Below, one piece after another: positions 1 through 10,910 of a DNA stretch of 64,000 nucleotides. The notes below the pieces were generated by a model, which saw only the letters and a list, made by a program, of their open reading frames with translations, made no database searches and was not told where the DNA came from. The DNA lies in assembly GCF_932526225.1 (NCBI RefSeq), contig NC_064036.1, positions 14,067,181-14,131,180 of the forward strand, in the 5' to 3' direction. The translations under genes and the position numbers were made by a program. Within the stretch, counting starts at the first letter, position 1. Each line of letters starts with the position of its first letter. This stretch comes from Nematostella vectensis (lineage: Eukaryota > Cnidaria > Anthozoa > Actiniaria > Edwardsiidae).

Positions 1-1539
1 TTCAAAAAGTTTAAAATACAAACCACACGTCCTTAAAATTGTTCAATGCCGCAATTCATCTAAATCCATGGCAACGATGAATGACGTTTAGATATTGAAA
101 CCCGTGCTGGGAAAAGTGATTCCCCATGCTGTGCTTTATTTTCATGACTTAAACGGAAATTTGCCTCACTCAGTATTTATTGAAGAAGACACCGAATCCC
201 AATGATTTTCCAACGACATTTTTGTAAGGAAAGTTATGTAATTTAGTGTTTCTTCTGGAGATGTAGCAGGTGGCGTCACTTTCTCGATGGCAGCAACTTG
301 CATAGCCGCAGGGACTGTATGTCATTACGAAAGTTATAAAGCCAAACTTGTTAAACAACAGGGTAAAATGTACCGTTTAAATACCTCTTTGAGGGGGAGG
401 CTAAGTAAACCACCAAAACATCCAATTAGTGTAGTTTCCTATTGAGAAATGACATACTCGAAGACCAAGCGACTCCCTGAGGGTCACTATATATAAAGAA
501 ACAATCAAAATTTGAAGCAAGCAATTCCATCTTTACTTTACTAGAGGCTCTTTACGGACCGCTGTGTAACGAACATAATAATATATATGCACAATTTCTC
601 GATTCTGATTGGTTGAGAGCAGTACAATTTCCATGTAACACCAGTGAAGAAAGTTGTAATACCAGTGCATTCAGTTTTCTCGTTCAATACGGTATAAATA
701 TGCACTTGTGAGTTTTTCAAAAAGCTCAAATTACTCGCCGAAGACGGCTCGTGCAATTATGATACTCACTCGTGCAAATTAATCCCGAATTGAACTCGAA
801 ACTGTATGATCTGATGATTACCTATACAAAATACTAAAAATCCAGAATACATTACGCCAATGAAACCGTAATTTTAATCCTTGAAATCGTTACTTGAAAA
901 CAACCGTAATAACCTAACATTTTCTCTTTTTTCACATTTAGAACACATGTTTGTTAGGAATGGTTTCTTTTCTCAAGCAACACAATAACTTTTACAAAAA
1001 GTAAGGTTTTCATCAAACTTATCTTTAAACGGCCCGTAGAACACTCGACTGGAAGGTCCGCTCTAATTGAAGGAAAATTGTACCACTGCGAGCTAGGACG
1101 AGCTACCTAAGAGAAAATGGTCCGTTAAATGGGTAAACGAGTTTTAGGTAGCCCCCAAAATTTAGTTGCCTTAATGGTACCTTATTTGAAAATAAAGAAA
1201 CTCGAAATTTAATTCTCGCGGCCTTCAGTATGGCGAAATTATATACCCTTATACCCATATTTTGCTATTTTTTGTACTTCCAAAGTAACAGCGTGTTTAG
1301 ACAAACTATTTGATGCTTGAAAGCTAACAATACCTGGCTTGAAGTCAAACAACAACCGGTCTTACAGTCAAATGTTTTCTGGAACCTTTTCATCGGAACC
1401 ACTATCAAAACCCTCAAGTTCTTCTTTTGTGCAGTCATAAAATATTCCATCCTGTTCAGTGTTTGAATCGGGATTCTTCAAAAAGCACCAAAGACGCATT
1501 AATAATATCATTGCTAAACTGGGTCATTCTTTTCAACAA
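1..1539. other. No gene recognised (downstream of receptor gene)
   Basis: AT-rich sequence with only short ORFs that lack splice logic or recognisable motifs. It lies just 3' of the receptor gene on the minus strand. The part around 580-780 contains a run with the look of a dispersed noncoding repeat, but no second copy was found in this window. Confidence 0.5.
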
Positions 1540-1640
1540 GCTATTTTTTTTTATTTTTCACTCTTTTTCGTACAATGTTTACCGTAATATCAATAAGGAC
1601 AAATAGAGAGTTAGGGCTACCTGTGCTATAACTCTACGCT
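1540..1640. repeat. Dispersed repeat, copy 1 of 2
   Basis: About 100 bases resemble 26495-26600 in the same orientation: a T-run with TTTATTTTTCAC, then ATGTTTACCGTAA, then GGGACAAA-like, GGGCTA and CTGTGCT blocks in the same order with moderate divergence. It overlaps the receptor 3' end. No coding sense. Confidence 0.45.
1550..1555 (-). terminator. Poly(A) signal of the receptor gene
   Basis: AATAAA on the minus strand about 70 bases past the receptor stop codon, inside a T-rich stretch on the plus strand. Position and hexamer fit a cleavage/polyadenylation signal. It also lies within a dispersed repeat seen again near 26500. Confidence 0.5.
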
Positions 1641-4600
1641 ATCTGATCTTCTAGATAGCAGTCCGGTATTGTACTCTAGCCTACTTGGCGTCTTCATTCT
1701 TGTATTTGGTGTTACTAAGGTCGGTGTTGCTAGGGTCGGTGTGGCAACGGAAGTTTCGCTTGCATTGTCTCGTAAGATAGGTCTGTAGCTAGATGAAGTC
1801 TGTGTAGATCTAGAGGCGTGGAATGTCATGCCGTGCTTTTGTTGAGAGATCTTGGCGGCTATGCGCCCCCTATATTTCCATGAGCGGATGACACGCGAAC
1901 AAATGGCGCACCAAAATCCCACAAACTTGTTCTGTAGAAACACAAAAATTTTTCCACAAATCATAATCTCGTTTCTAAGAATCAGCTCAAAGGTCCTGGC
2001 ATTGAACGATGGATCGCTAAAAGCTGGTCGTTTCTTTTTGAAAGATCGCCAAACACCATCCTTTTTAATTTTTTTAGAATATTTGTGCTGAAACTTTTAA
2101 TCGCTCACCCTCTTGCGCTTGTCCCGTTTCACGTCTGAGTAGGCTGCGACGAACCACTCGAGCACTAACAACACGCCCCCGATCGCTATACCCGCCACCA
2201 TGAAGATAAACACGCCCAGCATGTTATTGATTCCCATCTTACTCGTGTCTGAGGATTTGGCTGAGGAAACATGGCAACGCTAGCATCTTAGAGCTCAAAG
2301 AGACTATTGACAGAGCACCGGACTGACACGCGTACTGGTTTGTGCTAAGAATCCAGTCGGCTGTGTTTGGGAGGGGAGGGGTGATTCCCATCTTACTCGT
2401 GTCTGAGGATTTGGCTGAGAAAACATGGCAACGCTAGCATCTTAGAGCTCAAAGAGACTATTGACAGAGCACCGGACTGACTACGCGTACTGGTTTGAGC
2501 TAAGAATGCAGTCGGCTGTGTTTGGGAGGGGAGGGGTGAGGGAGGGATGTCTCCACTAGTTTGGCATAAGAGGCTGACATGACGTAGTATTTGACAAGAT
2601 GGTGATAGAAGGAAGTTCCTACCGTCTTGTTCCTCGGCCTCGTCTAGAGGGGCACATGGTGTGCGTTCGATCATCCATTCCTCGATCATCGTCTTGGCAA
2701 TGCCGCTCTGAACAAGCTTAAGGATCTCCACACTCAGTAGATTAGTGTATGGCGACTTCTTGGGCAGGGCAAAGCCGTAATGCGCATTCCCAAACGTCCT
2801 AAAATACAAAACGTTTACAAAATGAGACCAAGATGGTGCTGAGTGAATGCATCCATTGGAGCATACGTTCTGAAGGGTGTCCGTTATATAGAGGGGTGAG
2901 TGTAGCAGCATCCCTTTCATTTCTTACATCTGTAGAAACACCCGGCCTAAAAGGTGTCCGTAATAGAGGGGTGACTGCGGCATTATCTCTATCATGTGTT
3001 GCATCTATCGGAAATCACCATTAACCCTTCCGATCTCCAAACGTCAGGAAGAGAACGGTTACCACTTTACCTCGTGTCATAGCCCCCGATGAGTTTAATG
3101 CGACCACAGTACGTCTTTCTTGCCAGATACTCCAGGATCGGTGCGTCGTGAATAAACGCATACTTCCCCTTTAGTGTACGTTCGATTGCAGTGTATGTAT
3201 CCGGCTGCAGCGATCGACGAAGCTTCATATACTCCCACATCATCTGATATCTGCAAAAGGAAACATCAGCTGATATTCACCTGACAGTGACGGATCTCGG
3301 GAGAGCTTTGCGACCGAGCTACATACTTCCACATCATCTGACCGATATTCACCTGACAAGTGACAAATCTAGGGAGGAGACCGAGCATTATCTGATATCT
3401 GTAACTTACAAATAAATGGATAAAATTGCAGTGGAAAATTGAAGCCAGATTCCAGAATTCATCATCACTCTTGTACTAGCGGACCTTATTAAACGGCCTG
3501 TGTACCTTTGTACCGAAGACGACTGAAAAAAGTTCTGTGTCAGGCTGTTTTCCACACACCCGTACGCGATCTCCGTCTGAGATGAAAGATCCTCGATTCT
3601 TCTGATAGGCGTCTGCATGCGTGTGGTAGTCAGAAAAGCGGCCATATTTGCTAAAATAGAAAGTACGAAAACACAGTTGCCGCTGGTCTGACGCACCCTT
3701 GACTGGGCCATGTATGGTTGTTAGCGGGTATAGGAGCCCTTAGGTGACGAACCGTTTTGTTGCCGAAACAACCGTAATTCGGTATTCTGTATGTAGGAGC
3801 CGCTAAAAAGGACACAAAAAGGAGATCAAAACTGAAATGTCGGTCATCGTGGGTCAAAAGGGTGATAGCGCTGCGTTACACATAACGTCACAACATACCT
3901 GTGTATGTTGCACCAAGTATTGTGATGACAAACCACCATACGGCCACGGCTGCCCGTCCGGACGCCGATACAGGGTGGTTTCCGTCTGGGCCTTGTCCGA
4001 GATAGTACGCTGCTGAAGACCAGATTGAGTTAAGAAAGCTGAGGGAGTACTTTTGTTTGAGGTAGGACTTTTTCACCTGTAAGGAAAGATTGATTGTTCA
4101 GATGATCTATGTCCAGATGTCCAGCGCTATATTAGAAAGCATTTAGGAGAAATGACGCACGCTACATGTCGCGAACGATATTTCCTCTAGTTTAAACCAG
4201 GAAAGTCCTTACCCGTTTGTTGATGGACTGTACGCATCTGCCGTAAAACCCAAACGGACTGACAACACTAAAAAGCCAGTTGACCACACCCATCCCTAGC
4301 ACCGCACCAAATATGGTAATCCACAAGTCACTCTTGAAAGGTTCCAAGAACCGGAAGTAGGGTTTAGGGCTATTCTCGGTCCCCATCACAACCCCTATAC
4401 CTGAAGTCATAAAGGGTTGTGTGAAATCGATGACTTTCCAGCGATGAGATGTGATGGTTATCGGACCGACAGCCAAGTCGGCTCTCTAGGGGATAGAAAA
4501 CATTTTTATCGAATCGGAAAAAAAGAGATTTCACCAAGCCAATTTCCTCATAAGCCTCATATATGCCTTATACTCGCCCTTGAATAATTTCTTTTGTAAA

Positions 4601-7600
4601 GTTTCAGTAATTAATGACTGCAGATACATACCTCTTGAATAAGCTCATTGATGACGCCGTCCCAGTTGCCTGTCACCGGGTTCTCCACGCCTACGCGTCC
4701 GTCAGGCGACATGTAGATGGTGTAGTTAAAGTGAAGAATCTCGCTTAGTCTGTCGAGGAGATCTATCACTGCACCCTCGAACCTGTCCACCGAGCTAGAA
4801 ACGTTACCAACTGGCATTGTAAAAGGCGAACCCTGAAAGAAGACCATTATATGAACGGGAAAAGGCCTGACTATAGTGTAGTGCATAATTCGCATAGAAA
4901 CGAGGCTCGCACAGTATTTATGCGTCCTTTGTGCATTTAACCAGCAAGTTAATGATTTGAAATAACAAGTGAACCATGTGCGCCGATAGAGTGATAGAAG
5001 CTCGCCTGTACGTAAAACGGTCACGCAAACGCAAAAGCAATTAAGGCGCATTAGCTCTTTTATAAATGCATTGTACCTTTACTGTATGCTTGTTTTGCTA
5101 CAGCATATTTTTCTCTTTTTAAGTTGGAAAGGTTAGTTTGGAGTCACGTTTTACTTTGAAAGAGACGACTCGTATTGTTCTGTCCGCCAATACATTCTCG
5201 GAGTCTCGAGGCGTCCCTGGGCCTCCACTCATCCAAACAACTGTCTTGTCCGAGTCCATCATTAGTCCATCCTTTGTGTTCCATTCTCCAACCTGGAATA
5301 ACCACAAGGTTAAGTAAATGGCTCCTAGCTTCATGCACAAAAAATTAAGAACTTTCAATACAAGTGGACCGGACAACATACCTTATCAAATTCATTTTCC
5401 TTCACGTTGATGATATCAATTGATGGATTGGCAAGGAAGCCATCTTGAGAGAAGCTAAGAAATCCCATGAACCCCGCGGTTTGGACCTGTGTTAGATTGG
5501 ATTGCATGTGTGTTAGTGTAAGTGGGATGCAGTGAGCTATGGGTAGGGCGCTGTTTGGAACTATGTTTAGAGATTAATGTTAGTGGCATCGCAGTAAGCC
5601 ATGGGACCTATGTTTAGAGGTTAGTGTTAGTAGGATCGCAGTGAGCTATGGGTAAGTTTGGACCTATGTGAAGGGGTTCCTGTTAGGGCGATCACAGTGA
5701 GCTATGGGTAGGGCCGCGGGTTAGATCTAATTGTAGATATTTGTTAGGTCGCAGGGAGCTGTGTGTATGGTTGGACCTACGTATAGAAGGTTAGTGTTAG
5801 TCTGATCGCAGGGAGCTATGATTATGGTTAGTTTGTATTGGGTCGCAGTGGGCTATGGGCGGGGGTATTCTAACATACCTTTTGAATATACTTGTTCAGC
5901 GTTATACCGCTGATACTCGGAGGATTTCGTCTTGTCAGGTTGCAAAACAGACCTGCATTGCCACTAGTCACTTGATCACCGGCTTGCACTGCGTTTTGGA
6001 TGGCTTTTGCTATAACGAGTACTGAGTCGATGACTCTGCCGACAACCGGCTACAAAGAACACACCATTCATAAATAAAAACCTTGATAAAATCTTTAATG
6101 GATGATTTAAAAACCTTCAAAAACCAATGGAAAAACTCTCAATGGACAACGTCAATCCTGCAATACCCTTTGAGCATATCAGTGTGTGTGTTCATATAAA
6201 GACTTACGGTGAGTGGCTTGTTATGTGAATAGTCTGCCCAGTGCTTGGTAACACTCCTACTATACAGCCCCTTTCCGATTGATTGACGTACGCCAATCAC
6301 ACCTCTCAGGTCACGTGTTGCCAAGTGTCCGTGTGGGACTATTTGCACCTGTAATGAGTGTAAAAAATATTATTAATCACAAAAATTTATATTTAATATT
6401 GCACGATGCTCACTTCATCAAGCGCAGACTCTGTGAAGATCCAGACCCAGTCTCCCAGCATGCCCTTTTCCCGTGCTATCGCCATGACAACAGGGACGTA
6501 GTGGGCGCGACACTTGAGCACCACGATGCGAGCCCCGCCCTTGTTGATCAGCTCTAGGAGCATGCGCAGGGAGTTCTTGATGAGCTCTGGCGTGACGTAG
6601 AAATGCTCCACGTTTACCACCTCGACATCGTTACTTAGCAACTCCTGGAAGTCAGCGACTCCCTCGCGACCTGGAAGACAGATCAGCTTGATACAAGTAA
6701 TATTGAAGCTTTTTTTATCTGAGGAACGTCGTGATAGCTCAGTGCTAGCCACTCAGGTCGGTAGAGCAACTCCCAAGTCTTCGCTGTTTCTAGCGCTTAA
6801 ATATCTCAGTGACTACCTTAACTGTCTCTTTCCCTTACTTATCCCATTCAGTATGTTCTCTGTTTCGAGTGCTTAGATATCTCAGTACCTTGGTTGTCTC
6901 TTGAGGTCAGAATTGACACCTTCTTCCATTTGTAGTGGCGAATCAAGTCCACGATGGCTTTGAACAGCGGTATATACCCGGTGCTCATGCGTGTTAACAA
7001 CTGTTGCTCGCATGGGTTGTAAGTGAATGACAGTCCGTCAGTCAGCGGTGCTACCTGTGGTACCTGAAGCTCGGAGCAAAATCTTTGTATTGCTTCAACG
7101 CCGAAGAGCTCCATTGGACCAACAATGGCGACCGCTCCTCTATCTACAAGACTAATGGCTGTTGCGAGGTCCAATGGGGAAAATAAATAAGAGACGTGAG
7201 ATATATAAAAGAAAGATGGGGGCTCACTTCGATGGTACATGTCGCTAGAAGTCGTATTAAGTTGTTGGGCGGATCCAGTCTCTTATAAACGAACTAAATC
7301 ATCAAGTCGTGCCTTCTGTCCGTCAGTCAGTATGTAGATTCGTTGGCGTTTTTATCCGTCCCAGTCCTCTCGTCCACCGTATGTACCTACTCCAGATATC
7401 CGTCCATATGTTTGTTAAAGTCCGCCCCCATGCCCGATAGTCCACTCGCACCGTAATTTTTTGCTTCTTGCACTTTTTAATCTATACATAAAACGGGTTT
7501 TGAAATAAGCACCTTCCCGTATAAAGTGTGGTGGACAGGCGTCATTAAACAATTATTGGATGAGACAAGCTGAATCAGGCGAATTGTTTAAAAACAGCGC

Positions 7601-9904
7601 GCGCCAGTGAACACCACGCTTAATCAAGCATATCCCCCAAAAAGCGCGATCATTCGAGCAGTCACGGTTTGTTTGTCCCTCCCGGACACCTGGGCTAGCA
7701 ACTCAATGCTGTTAACTGTTTTGTTTGATACAGTTATCTTCATGAGAAATTTCTTATTATTGTAACTGCGGCCCTGCGCTTATTCGAGCAATAACGGCAT
7801 CAGACGCCCGTTCGTCTGATAAAGTTCACTTATCTCTTTACCCTTTTGCGTGTTTTCCAAGTCGTCGTTGATATTTACGAACTCCACGATTCCGTCTACA
7901 GTAATCCCAGGTGTCATCACGGCTCTTGCGAGTTCCACCGCTATCATGAAAGCCTCGTATTCAGCCGAGTGCTCCTCACTGAATATCCCACCTATACCGG
8001 GAAAAGCGGTTATAATGACCCTTCTCTACTTTCATCTTCTCTCAACAAGCAAGATAGTGTTACGAAGCTCGTTTTAGATATTTTTAGTCCCTAGCGGAAA
8101 CATAAAGTTAGCATTGTAGTCTCGTCTGCAAAGATGTTTTGGTAGGAAACTACGTCAGCTCTATCATATTGATCAATATTTGTGAAAGGCTCAGCTCAGA
8201 GGAATTCCCACGGTACTCCAAAATGTTTCTTCCCAGCTGTCCCAAAGATTCTAATCTAACACACCCTCATAAACAGGACTTAATTAGCCAAGTGCACCGT
8301 GAGAACCACCCCGAGCCGAGCCCTATATAAGGGGCCGCAGGCTCTGTGTAAGGGGCTGTTTACATGATACCGGATCGAGTTTCGTTCCGGGTTGACTTTG
8401 AGTTTCGTTCCACGTTTACATGGCGGAATGCCTGACGGCGAGCCTGCATTGCTTCAGGACAGCACTCGCCTCAATGCGCGTGCGCCACTCGTTCCAGGCA
8501 GCTCGACCGGTAATCTCGCCCCGGATTGAGATTTCGATCCGCGTTTACAAGATACCGCGAGTAAATGTGAGTAAATTCTCGCACCAGAACGAAATTTCGA
8601 TCCGGAGTGAGAACCGGTGCGACTTCGATCCGGAACGACTTCAGTTTTGTCGCGGAATCATGTAAACGCGGAGTTACAAAATACAGGTGTACATGAGGGG
8701 GACTGAAAAAAACGGTGTGAGTTCACCCCGTATCGAAAGTCGATCCGGCGTCATGTAAACACACCCTAAATCACTCATTACTTCTCATCATCTCAACACT
8801 TCATTCATTACTTCTCATCATCTCATCACTTCTCATAACAAATCATCACTTCATAATCTTCTTCTCAGGTAAAGCAGTGCCATCAAAGATCCTATAGTAC
8901 TTCATACCTCTCGTAACAATAGCTCGGATGCGATCTCACAGACTGACAGATCGAGTGTGATCTCACGGACTGACAGTTCGGGTGTGACTTACAGGCTAAC
9001 AGCTCGGATGTGATATCACGGACTGACAGATCGGGTGGGATCTCACAGGCTAACAGCTCGGATGAGATATCATAGGCTAACGGCTCGGATGTGATATCAC
9101 GGACTGACAGATCGGGTGTGATCTCACAGGCTCTCGGATGTGATCTCACAGGCTAAAAGTTCGGATGTGATCTTACAGACTGATAGCTCAAACGTGATCT
9201 CACGGAGTGAAAGATCGAGTGTGATCTCACGGACTGACAGATCGGGTGTGATCTTACGGACTGACAGATCGGGTGTGATCTCACGGACTGACAGATCGGG
9301 TTTGACTCACAGGCTGACAGATCGGGTGTGATCTCACGGACTGACAGATCGGGTGTGATCTCACAGGCTAACAGGTCGAATATGATCTCACGGACTGACA
9401 GCTCGGATGTGATCTAACGGACTGACAACTCGATCTCACAGATTAGATTTATCCCAAAGTTCGAAGTGCTAATTGGTAGTAACTTGGTTCTTAACACAAA
9501 CACCTCCTCCTAAGCAAAGCTTTAAAACTGGTGCCATAAATGGTAAAAATTTAGATTTTCTCTCAAAATACTTTAATATTTTGTGACATTAATATAACTA
9601 ATAATAATATAACTAATAATCATCGACTAAAATGCTCGCATTCCTGTCCTTACACTTAGACTCAGTATTGAATTTCCCCGAGTTGTGTGCTTAATAACGA
9701 AATATGTATAATATAGGCCTTGAATTCAAACGCAATTATTTCTGAGCTGTGGAGAAGGAATCCCAAGTTTGCATGTTGTTGATAAACATCATGAATCAGT
9801 TGCCAGGAAAACCAAAAGTAATGATACCCACCAATTAAAACATGTGCCGAGTTCCCTCCCTTCGCTGTCAGGGCGATACACAGAAACGCTACAAATCTGA
9901 ACAT
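1626..9904 (-). CDS. Ionotropic glutamate receptor subunit, 16-exon gene (exon 1 tentative)
   Basis: Ligand-gated cation channel subunit of the plasma membrane. Exons 5' to 3': 9904-9828, 8023-7842, 7158-6889, 6670-6414, 6348-6208, 6049-5879, 5486-5382, 5292-5155, 4832-4632, 4485-4213, 4076-3899, 3650-3506, 3250-3071, 2798-2623, 2260-2109, 1931-1626. All borders are GT-AG and phases agree, giving 984 codons including stop. Exon 1 encodes a signal peptide (MFRFVAFLCIALTAKGG) after an ACC-ATG start; its junction to exon 2 is the least certain. Exons 2-7 are the amino-terminal domain (IGGIF, AIVGP). S1 has GPITITSHRWKVIDF with the glutamate-carboxylate arginine (about residue 529); M1 follows. 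Exon 11 has the pore loop (YYLGQGPDG) and M3, completed as TYTANMAAF. S2 has FIHDAPILEY, an aspartate as in NMDA types. M4 is in exon 15, and the tail ends SDSVEL. The mix of NMDA-like S2 and AMPA/kainate-like M3 flank leaves the class open (NMDA-like or epsilon-like). Confidence 0.9.
2229..2537. repeat. 154-bp tandem duplication across the M4 exon acceptor
   Basis: 2229-2382 and 2383-2537 are near-identical, both starting GATTCCCATCTTACTCG and ending GGGAGGGGAGGGGTGA. The unit contains the start of receptor exon 15 and its CTCAG splice acceptor. The second copy, upstream for the gene, keeps the acceptor and first codons but lacks the M4 coding sequence, so the intron holds a decoy acceptor. 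Confidence 0.85.
2873..3010. repeat. Two-copy GTGTCCGT repeat in receptor intron
   Basis: Two diverged units of about 78 bases, each with GGTGTCCGTTATA/GTAATAGAGGGGTG. The same GTGTCCGTAAT core recurs at 22620-22780 and 23915-24050, so this is a dispersed noncoding repeat type. Confidence 0.45.
5505..5866. repeat. Degenerate tandem repeat in receptor intron 6
   Basis: Six or so decayed units of roughly 55-65 bases with the recurring blocks GTTAGTGTTAGT, ATCGCAGTGAGCTATGGG and TTTGGACCTATGT fill the intron between receptor exons 6 and 7. Divergence is high, implying an old array. Confidence 0.7.
6785..6902. repeat. Short duplication of the exon 3 donor region
   Basis: 6785-6832 resembles 6861-6902 (TGTTTC, GCTTA-AATATCTCAGT, TGTCTCTT blocks in the same order). 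The downstream copy on the plus strand covers the end of receptor exon 3 and its GTACTGAG donor, so the intron holds a decayed copy of the exon border. Confidence 0.5.
8349..8770. mobile_element. Non-autonomous foldback element in receptor intron 1
   Basis: Terminal inverted repeats: left GTTTACATGATACCGGATCG and right CGATCCGGCGTCATGTAAAC, about 420 bases apart, with further internal CGTTTACA and GATCCGG pieces. No transposase ORF is visible. The outer GTTTACA motif also occurs at the ends of the 10144-10818 element, suggesting related families. Confidence 0.7.
8771..8850. repeat. Low-complexity CTTCTCATCA stretch
   Basis: Short irregular repeats of ACTTCTCATCATCTCA directly beside the foldback element. 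Microsatellite-like, noncoding. Confidence 0.6.
8931..9436. repeat. 27-bp minisatellite in receptor intron 1
   Basis: About 19 units of 27 bases with the consensus GTGATCTCACGGACTGACAG then ATCGG(G/A)T. The GTGATCTCAC part is nearly self-complementary. Because 27 is a multiple of three, the array is open on both strands and yields misleading ORFs at 8892-9149 and 9140-9331. Confidence 0.9.
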
Positions 9905-10143
9905 GGTAACAAGACGATCAACTTCCCTGGCCTGCGCGGAGTTTTTCCGACGGTTGACAGTACGTTATGTTAATTCTTAAGCCTTGTTTGTATTGTGATG
10001 AACTGATTGACTTCTCTGCTTCTATTGACGAAAGATAAAGCGAAGAATAGAACGCACTTGGTTCAACACGTGGACAGAACCAGTCATGCGCAGCGTCCAT
10101 AGCAAATATGCATCTTGCGTGTTTATACAGACTCCGGTCAACC
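9905..10143. other. Probable 5' region of receptor gene
   Basis: Sequence directly upstream (minus strand) of the receptor start codon. A 60-codon ORF here ends just before that start and has no recognisable features; a 5' leader and promoter are expected in this stretch but no TATA box stands out. Confidence 0.3.
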
Positions 10144-10818
10144 GGCTATGTTTACACGGTACCGGACGAATTTTCATCCGCTCAATAATTCGTACCGTAC
10201 GTGGTGTTTACAAGGAACCCGAATTTTTCGCACCGTTTACACGGTGCCGGTGGAACCGGACGAATTTCACCTTTGGTCAGCGGTTTTTCCAAACAGCAGC
10301 TACCCTTCACAAAGTTTTCCCACCAAAGAGAAACCCAGCCAGTTCTTACCCAAAACGTTTTTATGTTTGTTTCTTCTTTTTCACCGCGGTGTTTTTTTCG
10401 GTGTTGTTGCATAAAACTGCCTGCAAAATCCGTCGTTTATTGGCCTGATAAGCAACATTCTCTGCAACAACCGACACGATAATGTTGCTCATCATTGCAA
10501 CATAATTTGATAGCATTTGAAGCAGAATTGGTATCATTTTGAGATGAAAATAACGGACTCCACCGAGGTTGTTCATCTACTGAGCAGCCAGGCAGCTATG
10601 CCACCGCGCCAAAAATCATCGGTTGTGGTGTTTACATGGTTCAAGGCGGTTCGATAATTCATCCGGTCAAAAATTCGTCCTCGAATTAGCCGTACGAATT
10701 TTTGTATTGTAAGCCGTCTCTTTTTCGTACGGTTAGGGTGGTCGCGTGTAAACGGTACGAGTAACCGTACGAATTATTGAGCGGACGAAAATTCGTCCGG
10801 TACCTTGTGACCATAGCT
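10144..10818. mobile_element. Foldback DNA element of about 675 bp
   Basis: Long imperfect terminal inverted repeats. The left end reads GGTACCGGACGAATTTTC then TCCGCTCAATAATTCGTAC; the right end has the same in reverse complement (GTACGAATTATTGAGCGG, GAAAATTCGTCCGGTACC). Sub-terminal GTTTACA and TTCGTAC motifs repeat several times inside both arms. No transposase is visible, so it is non-autonomous. Confidence 0.8.
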
Positions 10819-10910
10819 CTTGAAAACTCCTGACTCTTTTGAGTTTAAAGGAAAAATATTTTACAAGCGCCCAAGCTATCATACAATACTCTATATTTTA
10901 CATGTACGAC

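Noticed and set aside
541..756. 71-codon minus ORF ending near a receptor 3' region
   Set aside because: Reads like noncoding repeat sequence; no domain and no connection to the receptor frame.
2097..2108. Stop at 2097-2099 as the end of the receptor
   Set aside because: An excellent donor (AGAGG|GTGAGC) precedes it and an in-phase tail exon with its own poly(A) signal follows at 1931-1626; kept only as a possible isoform.
6730..6770. tRNA-like A box (GATAGCTCAGTGCTAG) in receptor intron
   Set aside because: No B box at the right spacing and no cloverleaf could be drawn; at most a decayed SINE head.
8892..9331. ORFs over the 27-bp repeat
   Set aside because: Same reasoning: repeat translation inside the receptor intron.
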